Shown: positions 1 to 9,115 of the stretch, one piece after another
Numbering within the stretch: position 1 is the first letter of the stretch
Layout: every line of letters begins with the position of its first letter
Source of the DNA: SZUA-318 sp964412015
Lineage (GTDB): Bacteria; Gemmatimonadota; Gemmatimonadetes; Longimicrobiales; Gaopeijiaceae
DNA length: 64,000 nucleotides
Assembly (NCBI GenBank): GCA_964412015.1
Contig: CAYPMO010000008.1
Coordinates: 1 to 64,000 of the forward strand
Direction: 5' to 3'
The notes under the pieces: model-generated
The model's database searches: none
What the model was told of the DNA's origin: nothing
The model's input: only the letters and a program-made list of their open reading frames with translations
Program-made: the position numbers and the translations under genes

Positions 1-56
1 TTCGAAATCGTGTGCTCCATCATGGCCACCACGTGGAGTCGACGCTGTAATCCAAG

Positions 57-1232
57 GTGCGGGCCTTGACCCGCATCGCGACGGCGGACAACGAGGCTGA
101 GCTCCTGGAGCTCGCGCGGGGGAGCACGACGGAGCAGATCGAGCGGATGGTGCGGGGCTGGCGGCTGGGGAGTCGTCAGGACGAGGTGGATCGGGAGCGC
201 GAGCGGTATGAGAACCGCACGCTCTCGGTGTTCCCGGACCACGACGGGATGTACGTGGTGCGGGGGAGGTTGACGCCGGAGGTCGGAGCGCTGCTGATGC
301 GGGGGATCGAGGCCGCGAGCGACGCGCTCTATCGCGAGGAGGGAGGAGTGGAGCGTCTGGCCGGCTGTGGCTCGTCGGACGACACGCTCCGGGCCGCGGC
401 CCGGCGGCGCGCGGATGCGCTCGGGCTTCTGGCCGAGCGGGCGCTGGAGGCGGGGTTCGGGGGGCGGGCGACGGGCAACCGGCCGGGTGGTGGTGAGGAG
501 GGCACGGATGGCCAGCCCGGGGACGACGCCGGGACGTCGGCTCCCATCAGCGGCACGCGGGCGGCTCGGTACCAGGTGATGCTGCACGTGGATGCGGTGA
601 CGCTCCGGGAGGAGGGTGAGGTCCGCCGAGGGACGGCCCGCGACGACCGCGGAGGATCGTCCGGGACGGACTGCGGCGGAACGCTCGGTGCGGAGCCCGG
701 CGCACCTGCCGGCGCCGCCGTGGCTTCGGGCCGCTCCGACCTGGAGGACGGCACACGCGTTTCCGCTGAAACGTCCAGACGGCTTTCCTGCGACGCCGGG
801 CTGGTCCGCGTCACCCACGGTCCGGATGGCTCGGTGCTCGATGTGGGCCGGCGCACCCGAACGATCCCGCCCGCGCTCCGGCGCGCGCTCGAGGCGAGGG
901 ACCGGGGCTGCCGCTTCCCAGGATGTGGTTTGCGGTTCTGCGACGCGCACCACGTCCGGCATTGGGCGGACGGCGGCGAGACGAGCCTGAGAAACACGGT
1001 GCTGCTCTGCCGCCATCATCATCGGCTCGTGCACGAAGGCGGGTGGAGAATCTTGTGGGACCGAGACGGTCGACCTGTGTTCATGGATCCGCGCGGAGGC
1101 ACGCACTACGACGGGCGCTGGCGGCCCCTGGAGCTGAGCGGGAATCCGGTGGGCTCGCTCGTGGAGGAGAACCGGACGCGCGGGGTGGATCCGGACTGGA
1201 GGACGGCGGGAGCGGTGTGGAGGCGGACGTAG
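57..1232 (+). CDS. HNH endonuclease of the DUF222 (13E12-repeat) family, 5'-truncated
   Basis: The C-terminal third holds an HNH nuclease with a Cys-containing zinc site: CRFPGCG, then DAHHVRHWADGG, then LLCRHHHRLVHEGG (about residues 282-325). The first 90 residues match the second half of the DUF222 domain that normally precedes this HNH. The 5' end looks broken. The codons just before the GTG (51-56) encode Ser-Lys, which belong to the conserved YSKVRAL stretch of DUF222, and a TAA at 48-50 interrupts that frame. No frame of bases 1-47 resembles the missing N-terminal region of roughly 100 residues. GTG 57 is therefore probably not an authentic start and the gene may be a remnant. Middle residues 130-240 are low-complexity, as is usual in this family. 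It converges on the propeller gene. Function of the family in bacteria is poorly known. Confidence 0.75.
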   Translation: MRALTRIATADNEAELLELARGSTTEQIERMVRGWRLGSRQDEVDRERERYENRTLSVFPDHDGMYVVRGRLTPEVGALLMRGIEAASDALYREEGGVERLAGCGSSDDTLRAAARRRADALGLLAERALEAGFGGRATGNRPGGGEEGTDGQPGDDAGTSAPISGTRAARYQVMLHVDAVTLREEGEVRRGTARDDRGGSSGTDCGGTLGAEPGAPAGAAVASGRSDLEDGTRVSAETSRRLSCDAGLVRVTHGPDGSVLDVGRRTRTIPPALRRALEARDRGCRFPGCGLRFCDAHHVRHWADGGETSLRNTVLLCRHHHRLVHEGGWRILWDRDGRPVFMDPRGGTHYDGRWRPLELSGNPVGSLVEENRTRGVDPDWRTAGAVWRRT

Positions 1233-1364
1233 GGCGCCCGCTGTGATGGTAGAGCGCCTGGGGGCGTAGCCGCCGAACGACTTGCCTCTCTGATCGAGGT
1301 GCGTGAGGCAGACGCGGATTACCGCGGACTCAGCAGTGAGGAGTCCGTCCCGATGCTCGCGGGC

Positions 1365-2642
1365 TCACCTCTTCTCGATTCGATAGAGACGCACCTGCTC
1401 TACGCCATACTCGTCCGTCCAGACTCCGAGGAGGTAGTCCGACCCGATCTCCATCAACTGATGGGCGTAGTATCCCCGTAACACGGGAAGGCCTTCTGGG
1501 ATACCAACGTGGCCTAGCCAGGCACCATCTGCGCGGAAGACAGAGAACCTACCCTGACCCAGTCCGACATCCTCCCATTCTTCAACCCACAGGTTGTCCT
1601 CCGAATCCACCACGATTGACCGGAATGCGGGCATGGTCTCGGCGACGCTCAGTTCGCGCGCAGACCGCCTCATCTCTGCCGTCCTTTCTGGAGGGGGATC
1701 CAGGATCCCCAGGTACTGCTCCAACCACCGGTCGAAGTCGGAGGGGGTCACCCTGCGAGGCGCCTCGACTCGCCTGACGATCCGTCTCAGCATTCCTTCC
1801 GGGTCATGAACCTGGATCGAAAACGCGTCCGTCGGCGCTGCATACACCCAACGCTTCGACGCGGCCAGAAAGGTCTCCTTTCCGAATACGTAGGGATGGT
1901 GCCCGGTAACCCCGGGACGGGGGAAGGAGTTTACCTCTTCGTGCCCCGGTACTGAGAACAACGAGTCTGTGCCAGAGCTGGAAAGGTCAAACCGCCAGAC
2001 TTGCCACGGTTGTCGATTGAGACCCTCCACAAGCGACCGATTCCCAACTCTGGGGGTCCTGATCCCAATCCCGTAGCGGTCTTCGAGGTACCCCAGCATC
2101 ACGGGCGGCACCAGCTCTCCGTCCGTCTGGTAAGAGACTCCCGACGTGCGAACCAGCTGCCCGTATGGAGTGAACCAGGTCAGGCTGCCATCAAGCTCGT
2201 ACACGAAGAGTGTGTCAGAGACCCGACCTAAGAACTGGGGCCACCGGAACTCCGATGGACCATCGCCCTCTCCCCCCAGGTCCATCAGGTGCCGGCCCGC
2301 GCCATCGTACACCCTCACCCGATAGGAGCCGGCATCGAGGACGGCGATCCGCCCATCGGAGAGTCGGCGAACCCCAGCCACCTCGCTCAGAAGGTATCTC
2401 TCGTCGCCTTCCGCAAGTCCGATGACAACCTCGGGTTCCGGTGAAAGGGCCCAGCCTTCTCCGCTCTTCCAGAGCGGCCGGGTGGACTCGACGATCGTCA
2501 CCCCGGCGCTATCGGCGACCGTGAATGTTCTTGTGTCGGATTCCCGCTCCCGGCACGCCGGCAGGAGGATCAGGGCGAGGATCGTGAAGAGGATGGTGTG
2601 GGCGTAGTTGGTCCGAAATGCACTCGGATGTCGGGAGCTCAT
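1365..2642 (-). CDS. Six-bladed beta-propeller lipoprotein
   Basis: After an N-terminal hydrophobic segment ending in a lipobox (LLPAC) the protein reads as repeated propeller blades, with motifs such as DGRIAVLDAGSYRVRVYDGAGR and SDTLFVYELDGSLTWFTPYGQ typical of the 6-bladed (NHL/TolB-like) propellers abundant in Gemmatimonadota. It is expected to sit on the periplasmic face of a membrane as a lipoprotein; ligand unknown. I place the start at the ATG ending at 2642 because it puts the signal peptide near the N-terminus. An upstream ATG at 2720 would add 26 Arg-rich residues in front of the signal and would start 4 bases after the stop of the permease gene. It is the last gene of a possible operon with that permease. 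Function is not predictable beyond the fold. Confidence 0.8.
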   Translation of the reverse strand: MSSRHPSAFRTNYAHTILFTILALILLPACRERESDTRTFTVADSAGVTIVESTRPLWKSGEGWALSPEPEVVIGLAEGDERYLLSEVAGVRRLSDGRIAVLDAGSYRVRVYDGAGRHLMDLGGEGDGPSEFRWPQFLGRVSDTLFVYELDGSLTWFTPYGQLVRTSGVSYQTDGELVPPVMLGYLEDRYGIGIRTPRVGNRSLVEGLNRQPWQVWRFDLSSSGTDSLFSVPGHEEVNSFPRPGVTGHHPYVFGKETFLAASKRWVYAAPTDAFSIQVHDPEGMLRRIVRRVEAPRRVTPSDFDRWLEQYLGILDPPPERTAEMRRSARELSVAETMPAFRSIVVDSEDNLWVEEWEDVGLGQGRFSVFRADGAWLGHVGIPEGLPVLRGYYAHQLMEIGSDYLLGVWTDEYGVEQVRLYRIEKR

Positions 2643-2724
2643 CCTGCGGCGCCGTCCGACGGAGCTCGAGACGCTGCGACGCTCACGCTGCGGGCACTGA
2701 TTCGGCAGTCGACCTGTCATACCC

Positions 2725-5196
2725 CTATCCCGCCCTGAGCACCTCGAGCGGATCGGCGCGCGTCGCGGCGCGGGTCGGCGCCCAGCACGCCAGCAGCGCC
2801 ACCAGGGCGAAGAGCGCGGCAGCCGCCGCGTAGGAGACGGGGTCGACCGGCCGGATGCCGAACAGCCATCGCTGGAGGAGCGCGGAGAGCGTGAGGCCGC
2901 CCGCGAGACCGACCAGGGTGCCGGTGCCGACGATGGTGGCTGCGTCGGTCAGGACGAGACGGGCGATCCGGGCGCGCTCCGCCCCGAGCGCGATGCGAAT
3001 GCCGATCTCCCGCGTGCGGCGGGCCACCGCGAACGAGACGACCCCGTACAGTCCGACCGTGGCGAGGCCGACGGCCATCGCCGAGAGAAGACCGAGCAGG
3101 AGCCGGAGCGCGCGCTGCTCGGAGATGCGGGCGGTCAAGGCGCCCAGAAGTGGCACGGGGGTCACGCCGGCCACGTTCGGCACCGCCTGCTCGACGGCAC
3201 GGCGCACGCCCTGCACCACGTCCGCGTCGAGTCGGCTCGTGCGCAGCAGTAGGGTCACCGACTTGAGGTAGGGGAACGACTCGATGGGGACGAAGAACGC
3301 CTCGATCGCCTGGGCGGGTTCGGAGGGGACGCGCATGTCGGCCGTCACGGCGACGATCTCACCCTGGCCCGGTACGTCCGGTCCGAGGTTCATGTGAACG
3401 GCGCGACCGAGCACGTCGGTCGTGCCGAAGAGATGGCGCGCGAGGGCCGCGGTGAGGACCACCGGCACCGGTGCCCCGGTCTGCCACTCCCCCTCCGCGA
3501 AGGGGTCGCCCCTCATGATCCGGACGTTCAACAGGGACCACCAGCCGGCGCTTACCGGTCGGATGGCTGCCGTCAAGCCGTTGCGAAGCGGGGTGTCGGC
3601 CAGAGCGATCTGACTTCCTGACAGGCTGAACGGCCCCGCCATGTCCAGCGCGGCCCCCTCGACACCGTGCGCCCGCTCGACCTCGCCGAGGAGCTCGCGG
3701 TAGACGACCGGGAGGTCTACGGTCTTCCCCAGGTTGTCGGGCGTACCCAGGTCCACGGTCGCGATCTCGTCCACCGCGAAGCCCGTGTCGATCGACATGA
3801 GCCCGTGCACGCTCCGTGCGAGCAGCATGGCGCCGACGAGCAAGGTGGTGGACACGGCCACCTGACCGGCCGAGAGGAACCGCCGTGCGCCCTCGAGGCG
3901 GGCCGTCCCCGTCTCCCCACCGCCGCGCAGCGTCTCTCCCAGGTCGAAGCGCCCGGCGAGGACGGCCGGAACGGCTCCGAAGAGGAGCGCCGTGACCACC
4001 GCCGCCACGGCCCCGAAGCCGAGCACGCGCACGTCGACCGCGAAGGCCCCGAAGGTCGGGAGACCGGGCAGGCGAATGCTCCGGAAGGGCACCCCGAGCA
4101 GCCACGCGACGCCCAGGCCGGCTGTCGAGCCCAGGAGCGCCAGGAAGAGGCTCTCCGTCAGGTGGTAGCGCGCGACACGCATGGGGGAGGCGCCGAGCGC
4201 CCGGCGGGTCGCGATCCCGCCACGGCGTGCGACGTTCCGGGCCAGGAGCAGCGTGGCGACGTTCGCGCACGCGATCAGGAGCACGAGGGCCACGAGGCCG
4301 CCGAAGAGGCGGAGCATGGAAGACATGGGTCTCAACGCGTCCGATGGCAGGCCCAGTCCCGGAAAGAGGCTGATCCTCTGGCCGGTCCAGTACTTGCTGG
4401 TCTCGGGCCGCTCCTCGGCGATGCGCCGGAGGATGCCGTTGAGCTGGGCCTCGGCCGCTTCGGCATCGGCCCCAGCCTTCAGCCGTGCTACCACCGAGCT
4501 CGCGATTTGCCTGTCTCGCAAGCCCTCAAGTGGGAAGCCGTTGAAGACCGCCAGCGACGACGTAGGAAGCCAGATGTCCGCATCGACCCATCGCCAGGTT
4601 CCCCTGAAGCCCCCGCCGGCGACCCCCAGCACCTGCACGCTCCGGCCGTCGACGAGCATCGTGCGCCCCGGCGCCGCTCCGGCCGAGCCGAACAGCTTGT
4701 CCGCCAGATCCTTGCTGATCACCGCCACGAGCGGATCCGCGTCCACGTCGGTCTCTTCCGGACGGAAGAAGCGGCCCGCCGCCGGACGCACGCCGAGGAC
4801 CCCGAAGAAGTCTCCGTACAACACGTCCGCCATCAGAGCGCGGACCGGAGCCCCCCCGGGTGTCGACACTCGGGGGCTGCCGCTCGGGCCGAAGGAGGCG
4901 AGACCCGTCAGGAGCGTCGCGCCTTCGCTCAGCTCGTCGAGATTCGCGGGGCTGAAGTTCCGCATGACGGCCGTCGCGCTCGAGCCCTCGGTCGCGAGCA
5001 GCAGCACGTTGGCGGCACGCTCCGGATCCAAGACCCCCGGCACCGGCCGCAGCAGAAGCCGATTGAAGGCGCCGAAGACCGTCGCCGTGGAGCCGATGCC
5101 GACCGCGAGCGCGAGCGCGACCAGGAAGACGAACCCCGGCTCGCGCCTCAGGGTGCGCACGGCGATCCGCAGGTCATTCAATACGCCGGAGTGCAT
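2725..5196 (-). CDS. ADOP-family FtsX/MacB-like permease
   Basis: An 823-residue protein with the duplicated FtsX/MacB_PCD layout: an N-terminal TM helix (VALALAVGIGSTATVF), a large extracytoplasmic core, a central three-helix FtsX block (LVALVLLIACANVATLLLAR), a second extracytoplasmic core and a C-terminal FtsX block ending in WAPTRAATRADPLEVLRAG. This is the acidobacterial duplicated orphan permease type, which works with, or without, a separate MacB-like ATPase; substrate unknown. It lacks the cytoplasmic N-terminal helical extension seen in the other two ADOPs of the window, and no PadR gene lies beside it. The ATG has a good ribosome site (GGGAGG, 5 bases away). It begins 46 bases after the stop of the preceding minus-strand gene, so read-through from the GntR/ABC operon is plausible. 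Confidence 0.88.
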   Translation of the reverse strand: MHSGVLNDLRIAVRTLRREPGFVFLVALALAVGIGSTATVFGAFNRLLLRPVPGVLDPERAANVLLLATEGSSATAVMRNFSPANLDELSEGATLLTGLASFGPSGSPRVSTPGGAPVRALMADVLYGDFFGVLGVRPAAGRFFRPEETDVDADPLVAVISKDLADKLFGSAGAAPGRTMLVDGRSVQVLGVAGGGFRGTWRWVDADIWLPTSSLAVFNGFPLEGLRDRQIASSVVARLKAGADAEAAEAQLNGILRRIAEERPETSKYWTGQRISLFPGLGLPSDALRPMSSMLRLFGGLVALVLLIACANVATLLLARNVARRGGIATRRALGASPMRVARYHLTESLFLALLGSTAGLGVAWLLGVPFRSIRLPGLPTFGAFAVDVRVLGFGAVAAVVTALLFGAVPAVLAGRFDLGETLRGGGETGTARLEGARRFLSAGQVAVSTTLLVGAMLLARSVHGLMSIDTGFAVDEIATVDLGTPDNLGKTVDLPVVYRELLGEVERAHGVEGAALDMAGPFSLSGSQIALADTPLRNGLTAAIRPVSAGWWSLLNVRIMRGDPFAEGEWQTGAPVPVVLTAALARHLFGTTDVLGRAVHMNLGPDVPGQGEIVAVTADMRVPSEPAQAIEAFFVPIESFPYLKSVTLLLRTSRLDADVVQGVRRAVEQAVPNVAGVTPVPLLGALTARISEQRALRLLLGLLSAMAVGLATVGLYGVVSFAVARRTREIGIRIALGAERARIARLVLTDAATIVGTGTLVGLAGGLTLSALLQRWLFGIRPVDPVSYAAAAALFALVALLACWAPTRAATRADPLEVLRAG

Positions 5197-5242
5197 GCGT
5201 GCCTCCCGGTCCGGGCGCGACCACCATCAGCGACCTGCCTGA

Positions 5243-6418
5243 CTACGCCACCTGTCTTCTCCTCGCCCACACCCCGCCCACCACTGCGGCGAGCGCGAGA
5301 ATCAGGAAAGCCCCGGCCAATCCGTTCGCGCGCAGAGCGGGTCCCGGCTCCGTGACCTCGACGAGACGCGCGACCCGCTCCGCGTACCACTTCCCCGCGG
5401 GAACGCCGAACGCGGCCCGGAACGCCTCCTCGACGGTGCCGTCGGCCGTCCACCACCGCTCTAACCGCTCGACGCCGAACTCCTCGACGAGGTCCGCGAC
5501 CACGTGCTGGTCGGCCGGCTGCATGGTCGAGTAGCCGCCGACGGCCGAGAGCGGCGTCGCGGCCAGCATCTCCGGCAATTCGGACCAGTCGTCGTCGTAC
5601 GAGTCGATCGACAACGCGCTCCCGGGTGACAGGAACAGCTTGGCGCAGCCCTCGGTCACACCCGCGAAGCACTGCTCCTGCGCGAGCGAGCGGAGGGCCG
5701 CGATGGGTTGGCGGCCGACCATCATGAGGCCGAACTCCACGCGGCGCGCGAACCCCATCTCCCAGGGGCTCGAGAACGTGTACGACTCGGGCCTGCTGGG
5801 CTCGAGCGTGAGCGCCATGGCCGTGCCACCGCCGGCCAGCCAGGTCTCCACGGCCCGGCCGGGCAGACCGTAGCGCGCGATCACCTGGCAGACGCCGAGG
5901 CGGGAGAGTGCGTTCTTCACGGGCAACCCGACCCTGCCGTGGACGCTCCACGCGCGCACGGCGGTGACGCAATAGGGCCGGCCGTCCTGGGTCCCGAAGT
6001 AGTACTCGGGACCCGAGACGGACCAGGTGGGAGCGCCGGGGTACGCGCCCTCGCCGAATCGTGTGTAGAACAGCCCCACCGCGACACGCGGCGCGGCACC
6101 CGCCGCCTCGAGCAGCTCGCGCTCGGCGTCCTCCCGAGCCATCTGGACCTCCGCCGGGTCCGCGCCGGCCGGGGCCTCGAACGCGAGCGGTCCTTCGGCC
6201 GCGAGCGTCAGGGGGATCAGACGCTCCGCGAGCCGGATCCGTTGGAGCTTGGCGTTCGTGAGTTGGGCGTCGCGGCGGAGCGCCTGCTCGTAGGCTTCCT
6301 CCGGAAGCGGCATCCGGCGGCTCGGCAGATCCCAGCTCGACACGGGCAGGAACCTGAGCGCCACGAAGGCGCATCCGACCAGGACGAGGCCGGCCCAGTG
6401 CTTCATCCCTAGCGCCAT
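5243..6418 (-). CDS. Membrane-anchored protein of unknown function, paralogue A
   Basis: About 391 residues: one N-terminal TM helix (GLVLVGCAFVALRFL), an extracytoplasmic domain of about 330 residues and a C-terminal TM helix followed by an Arg-rich tail (WARRRQVA), so both ends should be cytoplasmic. The region just before the last helix (EEFGVERLERWW ... FRAAFGVPAGKWYAERV) resembles the C-terminal helical part of gluzincin 'peptidase MA-like' proteins, but no HExxH zinc motif is visible, so I do not assign protease activity. The start ATG at 6418 has a GAGGAG site 6 bases upstream and overlaps the previous gene by 10 bases. The next gene upstream encodes a protein with the same layout and a shared C-x-AG-x(5-6)-C-x3-F motif, so the two look like paralogues of one ABC-linked module. 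Confidence 0.7.
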   Translation of the reverse strand: MALGMKHWAGLVLVGCAFVALRFLPVSSWDLPSRRMPLPEEAYEQALRRDAQLTNAKLQRIRLAERLIPLTLAAEGPLAFEAPAGADPAEVQMAREDAERELLEAAGAAPRVAVGLFYTRFGEGAYPGAPTWSVSGPEYYFGTQDGRPYCVTAVRAWSVHGRVGLPVKNALSRLGVCQVIARYGLPGRAVETWLAGGGTAMALTLEPSRPESYTFSSPWEMGFARRVEFGLMMVGRQPIAALRSLAQEQCFAGVTEGCAKLFLSPGSALSIDSYDDDWSELPEMLAATPLSAVGGYSTMQPADQHVVADLVEEFGVERLERWWTADGTVEEAFRAAFGVPAGKWYAERVARLVEVTEPGPALRANGLAGAFLILALAAVVGGVWARRRQVA

Positions 6419-7527
6419 CTCGTGCTCCTCGCGGCCAACGCGATCAGGAGGGTCGTCCAGAAGAGGGCTCCGAGCGCGAGCGATCCAAGCCCGGCCTGAC
6501 GCGTCGGACGGTTCCCGACCAGCCAACGCTGCCATGCGGCTGCCAGCTCGGTGCCGGGTATCCCGGATACCGCCTCGAGGGCCGCCTGCGGCGTGTCGTC
6601 GGCGTGCGCGAGGAGCCTGCCCCACGCACCCGTTCCACCCTCACGAAGGGCGAACCAGAGGAGGGATGCCCGCACCTCGGCGTCGAACGGCACGGCCCAC
6701 GAGCGCGCCTGCGCCGAGCGGAAGCGATCCCAATGGTCGGCGAGCGCGCCATCGCACGAGTCGTAGTCCCTCTCGATGCACGGGAACCCGCCCCGGAACT
6801 GGAAGCGCGCCCAGTTCCTGCGGACCAGCAGGTAGCGCTCCCCTCGGTTGTACCACGCCTCCACCGGGATCTCGTCGGCGCCGAGCCCGAACGACGTCAG
6901 GCAGGCGCTCGCATCGCCCGCCAGGCAATCCCGCGCGGAGTGCGAGGGTACGGAGGCCACGCGCCGGTAGGTGTCGGCGGGGTCCGCCGGGGGTCCGACC
7001 GACGACACGAACCACTCGGTTTCGAGACGCGTCCCGAGCAGATCGTTCTTCAGGAAGTCGCCGATCACTCTGCGGACGCCCTCTTCCATGTAATCGCGTG
7101 AGCGCCACCGCGAGCCCTGGACGTGGCGAACGGCGAACGACATCGAGCGGTAGCTCACCTCGGGTGACGCCCACCGGAAGAAGATCCTGCTTTCCGACAG
7201 CGTCGGGCTGGCGTCGAGCCAGGGCGCGTACTCGGCGGCCCAGACCCGTCCTATCACATCCAGGGCGGCGGCCTGCTCCCCCGGGACGACCAGGACGTTC
7301 AGGGGACCGAGCTCGACGGCCTCGGTGGGAATCTGCTTCTCGATCTCCCTCAGCTGGGCCGCCTCTTTCGCCGCCAGCCTGCGCTCATAGGCCGACCGCA
7401 GGAGCGGGACGAGCGTATCGAGGTGCTGCAGGAGCTCCTGTTCCGTTCGCTGGCCCGCGACGACGGTCGGGCCCGCGAGGCACGACAGCAGAGCCAGTGC
7501 GAGGCCGCGCGTGACGAGGCTAGACAT
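6409..7527 (-). CDS. Membrane-anchored protein of unknown function, paralogue B
   Basis: 372 residues with a cleavable-looking signal peptide (LALALLSCLAGPTVVAGQ), an extracytoplasmic region of about 310 residues and a C-terminal TM helix with a basic tail (LIALAARSTRWR). The segment DCLAGDASACLTSFGLG parallels QCFAGVTEGCAKLFLSPG of the downstream protein, and the pre-helix region (LREGGTGAWGRLL ... VSGIPGTELAAAWQRWL) parallels its peptidase-MA-like tail. No catalytic motif was recognised. It overlaps the ABC permease stop by 8 bases and the following gene by 10 bases, so all are probably translated from one mRNA. The context suggests surface or periplasmic partners of the ABC transporter. 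Confidence 0.7.
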   Translation of the reverse strand: MSSLVTRGLALALLSCLAGPTVVAGQRTEQELLQHLDTLVPLLRSAYERRLAAKEAAQLREIEKQIPTEAVELGPLNVLVVPGEQAAALDVIGRVWAAEYAPWLDASPTLSESRIFFRWASPEVSYRSMSFAVRHVQGSRWRSRDYMEEGVRRVIGDFLKNDLLGTRLETEWFVSSVGPPADPADTYRRVASVPSHSARDCLAGDASACLTSFGLGADEIPVEAWYNRGERYLLVRRNWARFQFRGGFPCIERDYDSCDGALADHWDRFRSAQARSWAVPFDAEVRASLLWFALREGGTGAWGRLLAHADDTPQAALEAVSGIPGTELAAAWQRWLVGNRPTRQAGLGSLALGALFWTTLLIALAARSTRWR

Positions 7528-8200
7528 CGATGAGCGTCCAGGAACCGGAGAAGACCTCGAACGGCCCGTGGGGACCCACCAGCATGTCCACGAACGCCTG
7601 GACCACGTTCACGTCCTGGAAGTACTCGATCTCGCGTCCGAGGAAACCGTTGAGGCTCCCACCCACGAGGAGGAACACCAAGCAGGCCGTGACGATGGCG
7701 AGCGTGGTCCGTACGGTTCCCGCGGCCATCGCGAAGACGATCGCGTAGGACACCAGCTCGGCGAGGAAGAACCTCAGCGTGAGCTCGTTCGGATAGGCGT
7801 GCAGTCCCTCGGCGAGCGTGACGGAGGCGGCCGCCGCATGCGCGCCCGCCCAGAACGCGAGGGCGGGGAGGACGGCCAGGAACGCGCCCGCCCCCATCTT
7901 GAGCATGGCGTAGCGCCATCGGGGCACGGGGAGGCTCAGCGCGTGCACGTGGCCGAGCTGGTGGTCCCAGTTCCAGGCGGAAAGCGCCAACGTGACCCCG
8001 ATCGCGGCCGCGAGCATCGGGAACGCGGTCACCCAGACGCCCGACGCGACCAGATAGTCGTACGCACCCAGGCCGCTCGGCGTCGCCGCGCTACCCATCC
8101 CCTGGACCGATACGAGGGGAAGTCCGAAGGCGGCGATCGTGAACGGAATGAGGGCGACCTTGATCTGCTTCCAGTGGAGGAAGAGCATCGGCTGGTACAT
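7520..8200 (-). CDS. ABC-2-type transporter permease subunit
   Basis: 226 residues with about six hydrophobic helices and no ATPase motif (for example VTAFPMLAAAIGVTLALSAW, TTLAIVTACLVFLLVGGSL). Its place 3 bases after the ATPase gene and inside a GntR-led operon fits the membrane subunit of a YtrBC-like ABC-2 system. The segment WDHQLGHVHALSLPVPRWRYAMLKM lies in a cytoplasmic loop comparable to the coupling-helix region of ABC-2 permeases. Only one permease gene is present, so a homodimer or a pairing with the ADOP permease downstream is possible. Substrate unknown; related systems in Firmicutes respond to cell-envelope stress. Confidence 0.78.
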   Translation of the reverse strand: MYQPMLFLHWKQIKVALIPFTIAAFGLPLVSVQGMGSAATPSGLGAYDYLVASGVWVTAFPMLAAAIGVTLALSAWNWDHQLGHVHALSLPVPRWRYAMLKMGAGAFLAVLPALAFWAGAHAAAASVTLAEGLHAYPNELTLRFFLAELVSYAIVFAMAAGTVRTTLAIVTACLVFLLVGGSLNGFLGREIEYFQDVNVVQAFVDMLVGPHGPFEVFSGSWTLIDV

Positions 8201-8203
8201 GCT

Positions 8204-9115
8204 TCAGCTCCGGTGAGGGGTCTCGGGCCGCGAGGAGCGGAGGAGCTCGACGAAGCCGTCCTCCAGATCCAGATCCACGACGTCGCGAAGCGAGATGCCC
8301 GCGGCCTCGAAGTAGGCGCGCATGGGGTCCTGCCATCCCCGCACGATCCAGGTCTCCCCGGCACCGACGCCGTTGACGGGCTCACGAGAGAGGATCGTGA
8401 ATGGAGTGTCCGCCGGCGTGGCGGGCGCGCCGGCTACCTTGAGGCGCTTGATGCCGTTCTTGAACGCTTGCATGGGGAGCTCGGCGATCAGGCGGCCCTC
8501 GTCCATGACGCCCACCCAGTCGCAGATGCGCTCCAGCTCGTGCACGAGGTGGCTCGAGATGAAGACCGTGGCGCTCGTCTCGCCGACGTAGTCGAGTACC
8601 GCGGCCAGGACATCGCGGCGTACGACCGGGTCCAGCCCGTCCGTGGGCTCGTCGAGCACGAGCAGGTCGGGCCGCTGGGAGAGCGCGAGCAGGAGCAGGA
8701 GCTTGCCGGTCTCCCCCTTCGACATGCGCGAGATCTTCCGGCCCGGGTCGAGCTGGAGCCGGTCCATGAGCTCCCGACCCCACACCTCGTCCCACTTCTT
8801 GAAGAACGATGCATGGTACCTCACCTGCTCGGCGACCGTGAGGGCCGGGTACACGTGCGGGCGCTCCGGTACATACCCGACTCGGGCGAGGATGCGGGAG
8901 AGGTCGCGCGGGACGTCGAGGCCGAGGACGCGGATCCCGCCGCGGTCGGGCTTCATCATGCCCATGAACATCCGGATCGTCGTGGTCTTCCCCGAGCCGT
9001 TCGGACCGAGGAACCCGTAGATGGATCCGACCGGCACCCGCAGGGAGAGGTCCTGGAGCGCGAACGCCTTTCCGGCCCTCCACCCGACGCTGCTCAGCTC
9101 GATGGCGCTATTCAC
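8204..9115 (-). CDS. ABC transporter ATP-binding protein (YtrB-like)
   Basis: 303 residues with Walker A GPNGSGKTTT (about residues 38-47), a Q-loop region, the variant signature MSKGETGK, Walker B LLVLDEPTDGLDP and a switch His (SSHLVHE). The MSKG signature is the usual form in the bacitracin/YtrB-like ATPases that serve ABC-2 permeases. The last 80 residues form an accessory domain typical of this group (DTPFTILSREPVNGVGAGE...). It overlaps the GntR gene by 8 bases and is followed after 3 bases by the permease. It should energise that permease at the inner membrane; whether it also powers the downstream ADOP permease cannot be told. Confidence 0.92.
   Translation of the reverse strand: MNSAIELSSVGWRAGKAFALQDLSLRVPVGSIYGFLGPNGSGKTTTIRMFMGMMKPDRGGIRVLGLDVPRDLSRILARVGYVPERPHVYPALTVAEQVRYHASFFKKWDEVWGRELMDRLQLDPGRKISRMSKGETGKLLLLLALSQRPDLLVLDEPTDGLDPVVRRDVLAAVLDYVGETSATVFISSHLVHELERICDWVGVMDEGRLIAELPMQAFKNGIKRLKVAGAPATPADTPFTILSREPVNGVGAGETWIVRGWQDPMRAYFEAAGISLRDVVDLDLEDGFVELLRSSRPETPHRS

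Noticed and set aside
5243..7527. Assignment of the two ABC-linked membrane proteins as active peptidase MA metalloproteases
   Set aside because: Only the helical C-terminal part is similar; neither protein shows an HExxH zinc site.
8204..9115. ABC ATPase signature MSKGETGK considered as a degenerate, inactive site
   Set aside because: SKG-type signatures are the normal form in YtrB/BcrA-like ATPases, and Walker A, Walker B and the switch His are intact.
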